The notes beneath the pieces are model-generated. The model did not search any database and was not told the origin of the DNA. It saw only the letters and a list, made by a program, of their open reading frames with translations. A program made the translations under genes and the position numbers. From Acidobacteriaceae bacterium (lineage in GTDB: Bacteria; Acidobacteriota; Terriglobia; Terriglobales; SbA1): DNA of 13,268 nucleotides. This document shows positions 7,466 to 13,268 of the stretch, one piece after another. The DNA lies in contig PLEA01000349.1 of assembly GCA_003136335.1 (NCBI GenBank), positions 1 to 13,268 of the forward strand. The letters are read 5' to 3'. Each line of letters opens with the position of its first letter. Position 1 is the first letter of the stretch.

Positions 7466-7487
7466 TGAGAACGATTAGCGACATGAA

Positions 7488-8534
7488 ATGACCGCGAAAC
7501 TCAAAACCGCTGTGTTGGGCGCGACCGGCTATTCCGGCCTGGAGCTTACGCGGATTCTTCTGCGTCATCCCCGGCTGGAAAAACCAGTTCTGCTGCGGCG
7601 CTCTGCCGACAATGGCAGCCCTTCGGATTTGGCGGACGTGTTTCCTATTCTTTCCGGCAACGGTGGTTACCCGCTGCAATCGCTCTCGTGGCCGGCGATG
7701 AAGCAGCAGGGAGTGGGATTGCTATTTCTGGCGACACCGCATGAGGCATCGCGCTCGCTTGTGCCTGAGGCGCTTTCTCACGGGCTGCGCGTCATTGATC
7801 TGAGCGGAGCCTGGCGCTTGAAGCAGGAGCAACACCGGGCGATCTACAACTTTCAGGACTCGGATGCGATCACGGCAGCGCGACTGACGGAGAAAGCTGT
7901 TTATGGACTGCCCGAGTTAAATGGCGATTGCCTTGCGAATGCCACACTGGTGGCGAATCCCGGATGCTACGCAACGTCGGTGATTTTGGCGCTGGCGCCG
8001 CTGCTTAAGGCCGGAGTCGTCGATCGAAACCGCGGAATCGTTTCCGATTCGAAATCCGGCGTGTCGGGAGCAGGCAAGGAACCGACAGCCAAGACGCACT
8101 TTGTGGCGGTGGCCGACAACCTGTCTGCGTATTCGGTTTTCAACCACCGGCATGTGGGCGAAATTGTCGAACAACTCGCACTCGGCGCGCAGGAGTTGAT
8201 CTTTACCCCGCACCTGCTTCCGATTCCGCGAGGGATTTTGTCGACGATTTACTTGCATCTCAACCGCGAGATGACGCCATTGGAAGTGGAATCGTGCTTT
8301 CGGAATTTTTATTTGGGTAAGCGCTGGGTGCGGGTGTTTCAAACACCGAAGCTGCCGCAGGTGCAGTTTTCGTTGCAGACAAACTACTGTGATCTGGGAT
8401 TTTGCCTGGCCGAGGACGGCCGGCGGTTGGTGCTGATTTCCTGCATCGACAACCTGCTGAAGGGCGCAGCCGGACAGGCGGTGCAGAACATGAATCTGAT
8501 GTATGGGTGGTCGGAAGACGAGGGACTGCAGTGA
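7488..8534 (+). CDS. argC: N-acetyl-gamma-glutamyl-phosphate reductase
   Basis: Third step of arginine synthesis: NADPH-dependent reduction of N-acetylglutamyl phosphate to the semialdehyde, in the cytoplasm. 348 residues, type 1 length. The N-terminal Rossmann motif AVLGATGYSGLEL (8-20) binds NADP; VANPGCYATS (156-164) carries the catalytic Cys160; SKSGVSGAGK (188-197) and NHRHVGEI (219-226) complete the active site; the dimer/C-terminal signature DNLLKGAAGQAVQNMN (321-336) is intact. It lies 22 bases after argR. The only purine-rich stretch upstream (GTGAGA, 7465-7470) is too far to be a good ribosome binding site, and a two-codon frame ATGAAATGA (7483-7491) overlaps the start codon. The 3' end overlaps argB by 4 bases (GTGA). 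Confidence 0.96.
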   Translation: MTAKLKTAVLGATGYSGLELTRILLRHPRLEKPVLLRRSADNGSPSDLADVFPILSGNGGYPLQSLSWPAMKQQGVGLLFLATPHEASRSLVPEALSHGLRVIDLSGAWRLKQEQHRAIYNFQDSDAITAARLTEKAVYGLPELNGDCLANATLVANPGCYATSVILALAPLLKAGVVDRNRGIVSDSKSGVSGAGKEPTAKTHFVAVADNLSAYSVFNHRHVGEIVEQLALGAQELIFTPHLLPIPRGILSTIYLHLNREMTPLEVESCFRNFYLGKRWVRVFQTPKLPQVQFSLQTNYCDLGFCLAEDGRRLVLISCIDNLLKGAAGQAVQNMNLMYGWSEDEGLQ

Positions 8535-9316
8535 CAATCGTAGTCAAAATCGGAGGTGCGGCGCTTGAGGATGCTCCTACTCTTCGCAAGTGCGCGCGGG
8601 CGATCGCCGAGTTGGCGCAGGATGGCCATCGCGTGGCCGTGGTTCACGGCGGCGGCAGTGCGCTGACCCGCGTTCTGAAACAACTTGGGAAGCAAAGCGA
8701 ATTTATCGGCGGGCTTCGTGTTACCGATGCGGAAACTCGCGATGTAGCACTCATGGTGCTGGGCGGAATCGTGAACAAGAAACTCGTGGCTACGATTCAG
8801 GCCGCGGGAATGCCTGCGGTTGGATTCTGCGGCGGTGACGGCATGAGCTTTCGGGCGCGGCGAAAACATATTCGCGGGAACGATCTGGGGTTCGTCGGCG
8901 AGATTTGCTTTGCGGAACCGTGCTGGATCGAAGCGCTGTGGCAACAGGGGGGCATTCCCGTTCTGGCGTCGCTGGCTCTGGGAGCCGACGGCGAGTATTA
9001 CAACGTGAATGCAGACGAGATGGCCGCCGCTTGCGCTGCGGCCTGCCACGCGAATGCACTCATCTTCCTCACGGATGTGGCCGGGGTAAAAGACGCGGAA
9101 GGAGCCGTGATCCCGTGGCTGAGCACCAAGCAGGCGCAGGACATGGTAGACGGAGCGATGGTCAGCGGCGGCATGTTGCCCAAGCTGGAGGCATGCCGAC
9201 AGGCGTTGAAACAGGGAGTGGGCAGGGTGCGAATATTGCCCGCTGCCGAAGCGGACGCTCTGCCGCAGTTTTACCTCACCAAATTGAATTGCGGAACAGA
9301 GGTCACCTGCGCATGA
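8531..9316 (+). CDS. argB: Acetylglutamate kinase
   Basis: Phosphorylates N-acetylglutamate with ATP, the second and often rate-limiting step. From the GTG at 8531 the product is 261 residues and begins directly with the amino-acid-kinase glycine loop MTIVVKIGGAAL (Lys6). HGGG (39-42), GLRVTD (61-66, with the substrate-binding Arg63), NVNAD (158-162) and GGMLPKLEAC (213-222, Lys218) follow. The frame is open upstream to 8402, but that part lies within argC and is unrelated to the family. GTG overlaps the argC TGA as GTGA, with GAGGGA (8520-8525) as ribosome binding site. It lacks the N-terminal helix typical of arginine-inhibited NAG kinases, so by length it resembles the insensitive E. coli type. 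Control would then fall on ArgR and perhaps on the acetyltransferase. Confidence 0.96.
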   Translation: MTIVVKIGGAALEDAPTLRKCARAIAELAQDGHRVAVVHGGGSALTRVLKQLGKQSEFIGGLRVTDAETRDVALMVLGGIVNKKLVATIQAAGMPAVGFCGGDGMSFRARRKHIRGNDLGFVGEICFAEPCWIEALWQQGGIPVLASLALGADGEYYNVNADEMAAACAAACHANALIFLTDVAGVKDAEGAVIPWLSTKQAQDMVDGAMVSGGMLPKLEACRQALKQGVGRVRILPAAEADALPQFYLTKLNCGTEVTCA

Positions 9317-9339
9317 GCGCAGGAATAAAGATTCAAGAT

Positions 9340-9350
9340 AGGAGTCATAG
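9340..9350 (+). promoter_or_regulatory. Ribosome binding site fixing the argF TTG start
   Basis: AGGAG at 9340-9344 lies six bases before the TTG at 9351. The first in-frame ATG (Met45 of the product) falls well inside the family-conserved N-terminal region, so TTG is the credible start. The 34-base argB-argF gap is the largest between enzyme genes of the operon. Confidence 0.7.
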
Positions 9351-10361
9351 TTGAACAGTCCATTACAAAGCAGAGCGCCGGCGGTGACGGAAACATTTCC
9401 CGGCATCTTCTGGTGCCCGGACTTGGTTTCGACGCGCGATCTGGGACCGCAAGGAGTGCAAGCCGTGCTCCATCTGGCGGAACTCATGAAGTCTCGGCCG
9501 TCAGTTTTTCAACGGTCGCTGGCCGGAAAACAGATGGTGATGTTTTTTGAGAAGCCTTCGCTGAGGACGCGGCTGACGTTCGAGGCCGGGATGACGAGCC
9601 TTGGGGGCGCGGCCATGTTCGTAGACCAGTCGCAGAGCCGACTGGATGCTCGCGAGACGCTGAGCGACATTGCGCATAATCTCGAACGCTGGGTGGATGT
9701 GATCGTGCTGCGCACGTTCGCGCAGGAAACCATCGAAGGCATGGCTCGTTATGCTTCCGTCCCGGTCATCAATGCGCTCAGCGATCTGGAGCATCCGTGC
9801 CAGGCACTGGCGGATTATTTCACGCTGCAGGAACGGTTCGGGGATCTCAAGAAGATCTCCCTGGCATATGTGGGCGATGGCAACAATGTCGCTCATTCTT
9901 TGTTGCTAACTTGTGCGTGCCTGGGGTCTTCGATCCGAATCGCTACGCCGAAGGGATATTCGCCGAATGCGCAGATTGTTGCCGACGCGCGGAAGATCGC
10001 AAAAGAGACGGGGGCTCGAATCGAGTTGCTGACCGATCCGCATGCTGCGGTCGCCGGGGTGGACGCGGTTTACACCGACGCGTGGGCGAGCATGGGTCAG
10101 GAACAGGAAGCGGAGCGGCGGGCCGAGATATTTCCGCCCTACCAGGTGAATCGGGAACTTATGGCGGAAGCGGCGCCCTACGCGGCTTTCATGCACTGTC
10201 TGCCGGCGCATCGCGGGGAGGAAGTCACCGATGAGGTGATGGACTCCGAGAACTCAGTCATCTTCGAGCAGGCGGAAAACCGGCTCCACGTTCAGAAATC
10301 TATTCTGTATTTATTGTTGGGCGGCGCGGTACGCCTGCCCGTAAGGAGCGCTCATGCCTGA
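9351..10361 (+). CDS. argF: Ornithine carbamoyltransferase
   Basis: Condenses ornithine with carbamoyl phosphate to citrulline. 336 residues from a TTG start. The carbamoyl-phosphate loop reads FFEKPSLRTRLTFE (65-78): the usual S-T-R-T-R is S70-L-R-T-R74. HPCQALAD (148-155), DAWASMGQE (243-251) and MHCLPAHRGEEV (281-292) are the ornithine and closure motifs. The D-x-x-x-S-M-G loop marks it as an ornithine enzyme rather than the N-acetyl- or N-succinyl-ornithine transcarbamylases, although Leu71 recalls the P-S-L-R-T-R of those enzymes. The first ~15 residues are a short, non-conserved extension. No argD lies between argB and argF, where it is often found. The 3' end overlaps argG by 8 bases. 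Confidence 0.93.
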   Translation: MNSPLQSRAPAVTETFPGIFWCPDLVSTRDLGPQGVQAVLHLAELMKSRPSVFQRSLAGKQMVMFFEKPSLRTRLTFEAGMTSLGGAAMFVDQSQSRLDARETLSDIAHNLERWVDVIVLRTFAQETIEGMARYASVPVINALSDLEHPCQALADYFTLQERFGDLKKISLAYVGDGNNVAHSLLLTCACLGSSIRIATPKGYSPNAQIVADARKIAKETGARIELLTDPHAAVAGVDAVYTDAWASMGQEQEAERRAEIFPPYQVNRELMAEAAPYAAFMHCLPAHRGEEVTDEVMDSENSVIFEQAENRLHVQKSILYLLLGGAVRLPVRSAHA

Positions 10362-11559
10362 AAAAGTTGTTCTCGCTTATTCCGGGGGATTGGACACGTC
10401 AATCATCATTCCATGGCTAAAAGAAAATTATTCCTACGACGTTATCGCAATGATCGGCGACGTTGGTCAGGGTGACGACATCGACGCTGTGGTGGAGAAA
10501 GCCTATACGACCGGCGCCAGCAAGGTGGTCGTGGAGGATCTCCGCGAAGAATTCCTGACTGAGTATGTGTTCCCTGCCCTGAAGGCTGGAGCCGTTTACG
10601 AGCACAAGTATCTACTCGGAACTTCGCTGGCTCGTCCCGTGATCGCGAAACATCAGGTTGAGGTGGCGCTGCGTGAAGGAGCAACTGCCGTCGCTCACGG
10701 ATGCACGGGCAAGGGCAATGATCAGGTGAGGTTTGAACTGACCTACCAGGCGCTCGCTCCGGAGTTGAAGATCATTGCGCCGTGGCGGGAGTGGACGTTG
10801 AAGTCGCGGGAAGACTGCCTGGATTACGCGGAGCAACATGGAATTCCGGTGGCGGCAAGCCGCGAGAAGATTCACAGCCGCGACCGCAATTTGTGGCACA
10901 TCAGCCATGAAGGCGGGGAATTGGAGGATGCCGGGAACGCACCTTTGCCGACCACGTGGCAGATTACGCGCTCGCCGCAGGAGGCGCCGGATAAAGAAGA
11001 ACAAGTGCGCATCGGCTTCGCAGCGGGAATTCCGGTTTCAGTGAACGGGATGAACATGGAGCCCGTATCACTGGTGGAACTGCTGAATGAAATTGGCGCT
11101 CGCAATGCCATCGGTCGGGTCGATCTTGTGGAGAACCGTTTTGTTGGGATCAAGTCGCGCGGATGCTACGAAACTCCTGGCGGCACGCTGCTGATCACGG
11201 CTCACCGCGAACTGGAAGCGTTGTGCCTGGAGCGCGAGGTTGCGCACTTCAAGCAGCACGTTGGGCTCAAGTATGCGGAGATGGTCTATTTCGGTCTGTG
11301 GTTCACACCGCTGCGCGAAGCTCTGGACGCCTTCGTCGAGAGCACGCAGAAAGATATGACAGGCGGCATCACTCTGTCGCTGTACAAAGGAAATGTTTCC
11401 GTGGTCAGCCGCGAGTCGGAACATTCACTGTACCGCACCGATCTTTCGTCGTTCACGATGGGCGACAGCTACGACCAGAAGGATGCGGCTGGATTCATTC
11501 GCATTCTTGGATTGCCTTCGCGGTCGCGAGCCCGGACTCGCGTGGAGGTCGCGCGATGA
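10354..11559 (+). CDS. argG: Argininosuccinate synthase
   Basis: Joins citrulline and aspartate using ATP to give argininosuccinate. 401 residues, standard length. The ATP pyrophosphatase P-loop LAYSGGLDTS (7-16) opens the protein, followed by the segments YLLGTSLARPVIAK, AHGCTGKGNDQVRFE and DRNLWHISHEGGELED and the synthetase domain with SRGCYETPGGTLL. AAGGAG (10343-10348) precedes the ATG by five bases, inside the argF 3' end, giving an 8-base overlap. At its own 3' end ATGA is shared with argH. The last ~10 residues (SRSRARTRVEVAR) are Arg-rich and probably flexible. All expected motifs are present. Confidence 0.97.
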   Translation: MPEKVVLAYSGGLDTSIIIPWLKENYSYDVIAMIGDVGQGDDIDAVVEKAYTTGASKVVVEDLREEFLTEYVFPALKAGAVYEHKYLLGTSLARPVIAKHQVEVALREGATAVAHGCTGKGNDQVRFELTYQALAPELKIIAPWREWTLKSREDCLDYAEQHGIPVAASREKIHSRDRNLWHISHEGGELEDAGNAPLPTTWQITRSPQEAPDKEEQVRIGFAAGIPVSVNGMNMEPVSLVELLNEIGARNAIGRVDLVENRFVGIKSRGCYETPGGTLLITAHRELEALCLEREVAHFKQHVGLKYAEMVYFGLWFTPLREALDAFVESTQKDMTGGITLSLYKGNVSVVSRESEHSLYRTDLSSFTMGDSYDQKDAAGFIRILGLPSRSRARTRVEVAR

Positions 11560-12959
11560 AGATGTGGCCCGGGAGGTTCCGGCAACCGCTGGACCCTGAT
11601 TTCGAACGCTGGCAGCGATCGTTCAACTTCGATCGTCGCTTGCTGGGTCACGAACTCGCGGCCAGTGGCGCGCATGCGCGTGCGCTGAAGAACGCCGGCA
11701 TACTTTCCGCGGACGAACTGATCAGCATTTTGCAGGGACTGGAGCAGATCGGCGAACGGGCGACGGCGTCGCCGTCGTTTCTGGATGACATTGAAGCGGA
11801 AGATGTCCATCACTTCGTGGAGAAGCAACTGGTCGCGCTGACTGGAGAAACTGGATATAAGCTGCATAGCGGGCGCAGCCGCAACGAGCAAATTGCAACC
11901 GACATGCGGCTGTACGTGAGAGCAACCATCGATCAACTGCGGCACGAGCTCGCCGAATTGTGCGGCGTGTTAGTAGATCGCGCCGATCAGGCCGGGGATG
12001 CTGCCATGCCGGCGTACACGCATCTGCAAAGGGCTGAGCCGGTGCTGCTCGGACATTGGCTGCTGGCTTACGTCGAAATGTTTTTGCGGGATGCGGGACG
12101 ACTGGCGGACTGTCGAGAGCGGCTGAACGTTTGCCCCCTGGGATCGGGTGCGGTGGCCGGTGCGACGTTGTCGTTGGACCGGGCTCTCATGGCCGACACT
12201 CTTGGGTTCGACGGCGCAACCGCGAATAGCATTGACGCCACTAGCGACCGGGATTTTGCGCTTGAATTTGTCAACGCGCTGTCGCTGCTCGCGCTGCATC
12301 TGAGCCGCTGGGCGGAGGAGATGATTTTATTTTCTTCGCAGGAGTACAGCTTTCTGGTTCTGCCGGAGGCTTACTCCACGGGCAGCAGCGCAATGCCGCA
12401 GAAGAAGAATGCGGACCTGCTTGAGTTGGTGCGGGGCAAGAGTGGGCGGGTTTTGGGAAATGCGATCGCGCTGATGGTTGCGGTCAAGGGTTTGCCTTTG
12501 GCCTATAACAAGGACCTGCAGGAAACACAAGAGCCGGTGTTCGACTCTTCGGACACACTCCTGCAAATGTTGCCGCTGGTGGCGGGATGGATGAAGGCGG
12601 TGGAATTGAATAAAGAGCGCATGCATCAGGCGGCACAGTCGGGATTTATGAATGCTTGGGCAGCGGCTACATATTTGGTGAAGCGGGGTGTGCCTTCGAG
12701 GCTGGCACATGAGCGGATCGGTAAGGCAGTGCAGATATGTATCGAGCGAAGCTGTGAGCTTCAGGACTTACCGATCGAGGAACTGCAATCGCTTAGTCCG
12801 GCCTTCGATCAGGATTTTTATGAATCGCTGAAGTTGGTTTCTGTGCTCGCCGTCCACGATGTTCCCGGTGGTACCGCCCCGGCGCGGGTGCGGCACGCAA
12901 TTAGCGTCACCAGGAAGAGGATTGAGTCTCTTCGCGAGGAGGTCCATGCGCACGCGTAA
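11556..12959 (+). CDS. argH: Argininosuccinate lyase
   Basis: Final step: splits argininosuccinate into arginine and fumarate; a homotetramer of the fumarase/aspartase superfamily. From ATG 11556 the product is 467 residues and begins MKMWPGRFRQPLDPDFERW, the family's usual N terminus. The frame is open back to 11163, but that stretch is argG. Signatures are HSGRSRNEQIATD (104-116), YTHLQRAEP (154-162, His156 as likely base) and GSSAMPQKKNADLLELVRGK (276-295), which carries the catalytic-serine loop. The normally conserved Pro in KKNPD is Ala286. GGAGG (11544-11548) lies seven bases upstream, and the start overlaps the argG stop as ATGA. The 3' end overlaps the next gene by 14 bases. Confidence 0.96.
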   Translation: MKMWPGRFRQPLDPDFERWQRSFNFDRRLLGHELAASGAHARALKNAGILSADELISILQGLEQIGERATASPSFLDDIEAEDVHHFVEKQLVALTGETGYKLHSGRSRNEQIATDMRLYVRATIDQLRHELAELCGVLVDRADQAGDAAMPAYTHLQRAEPVLLGHWLLAYVEMFLRDAGRLADCRERLNVCPLGSGAVAGATLSLDRALMADTLGFDGATANSIDATSDRDFALEFVNALSLLALHLSRWAEEMILFSSQEYSFLVLPEAYSTGSSAMPQKKNADLLELVRGKSGRVLGNAIALMVAVKGLPLAYNKDLQETQEPVFDSSDTLLQMLPLVAGWMKAVELNKERMHQAAQSGFMNAWAAATYLVKRGVPSRLAHERIGKAVQICIERSCELQDLPIEELQSLSPAFDQDFYESLKLVSVLAVHDVPGGTAPARVRHAISVTRKRIESLREEVHAHA

Positions 12960-13268
12960 AGCAATCTTGCCCAACGCACAGCAGATTCATGAGTTGATTG
13001 CTGCATACTCCGGCGACGGCACGTTGCTGCCGCGTACTCTTCCGGAAATTTGCGAGAACGTCAGAGACTTCGTGGTACTTGAAGATGAGGGGCGCATCAT
13101 CGGCTGTGGAGCGCTGCACCTGTATGGCACGCACCTGGCCGAAATTCGGTCGATTACCGTCGCTCCCTGGGCTCAGGGCAAAGGCGGGGGGGGACGGTTG
13201 GTAAAAGCGCTGCTGGCCGAGGCGAAGCGCCATCGCGTGGATTGCATTTGCCTGTTCACGCGCAAGCC
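12946..13268 (+). CDS. argA: Short ArgA-like N-acetylglutamate synthase (GNAT), 3' end outside window
   Basis: 107 residues are visible before the window ends; the short stand-alone family is about 150-170. GNAT acetyltransferase features are present: LPRTLPEICENVRDFVVLED, GCGALHLYGTHLAEIRSITVAP (beta4) and the acetyl-CoA pyrophosphate loop QGKGGGGRL. The L-P-R-(T/S)-L-x-E-I-x-E-N and G-C-x-A-L-H-x-Y segments are characteristic of short ArgA-type acetyltransferases lacking the kinase-like domain. With argB/argC in the same operon, the likely role is acetyl-CoA + glutamate to N-acetylglutamate, the first step. The start has an excellent ribosome binding site, GAGGAGG (12936-12942), inside argH, giving a 14-base overlap. 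An eight-G tract (13186-13193) encodes part of the loop but keeps the frame. A different small-molecule acetyltransferase cannot be ruled out. Confidence 0.82.
   Translation, partial: MRTRKAILPNAQQIHELIAAYSGDGTLLPRTLPEICENVRDFVVLEDEGRIIGCGALHLYGTHLAEIRSITVAPWAQGKGGGGRLVKALLAEAKRHRVDCICLFTRK

Noticed and set aside
8384..9487. A 367-codon open frame on the minus strand across argC, argB and argF
   Set aside because: It is antisense to well-recognised enzyme genes, has no recognisable protein features, and long antisense frames are common in GC-rich coding DNA.
11163..11555. N-terminal extension of argininosuccinate lyase
   Set aside because: It is argG read in another frame; the ATG at 11556 matches the family N terminus and has GGAGG upstream.

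Overview
The window is GC-rich bacterial chromosome. Protein style, the pairing of pyruvate:ferredoxin oxidoreductase with a dihydroorotate-dehydrogenase-like protein, and hairpin repeats of a kind I associate with Acidobacteriota genomes suggest an acidobacterium (Terriglobia-like). That assignment is an inference from memory, not a search. There is no sign of a phage, plasmid, insertion sequence, CRISPR array, tRNA or rRNA.

Layout. (1) 1-1740, plus strand: the 3' end of nifJ and, 18 bases downstream, a DHOD-like flavoprotein gene. (2) 1741-2146: a gene-free stretch with a 14-base direct repeat and a twin-hairpin REP-like element. (3) 2147-6739, minus strand: glpF and glpK, sharing a 4-base GTGA overlap, then, after a possible weak terminator, a secreted GH36-like glycosidase. 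(4) 6740-7018: a divergent intergenic region with a second REP-like element in the opposite orientation, a sigma70-type promoter and an ArgR operator. (5) 7019-13268, plus strand: an arginine biosynthesis operon argR-argC-argB-argF-argG-argH and a short argA-like N-acetyltransferase cut by the window end.

The arginine genes form one tightly packed, apparently self-regulated unit. The promoter is followed by a near-perfect ARG box that runs into the argR start codon. Most genes overlap their neighbour by 4 to 14 bases. ArgA-like acetyltransferase, ArgB and ArgC would carry glutamate to N-acetylglutamate semialdehyde; ArgF, ArgG and ArgH would carry ornithine to arginine. The connecting steps (ArgD aminotransferase and ArgE/ArgJ deacylation) are not encoded here and must lie elsewhere. 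GlpF and GlpK together import and phosphorylate glycerol.

I do not see a wholly new system. The points most worth a second look are the ARG-box arrangement over the argR start, the loss of the catalytic cysteine in the DHOD-like protein, the paired REP-like elements, and variant residues in ArgF, ArgH and GlpK. Three genes (glpK, argB, argH) have long in-frame upstream extensions that I trimmed to starts supported by motif alignment, overlap and ribosome binding sites.
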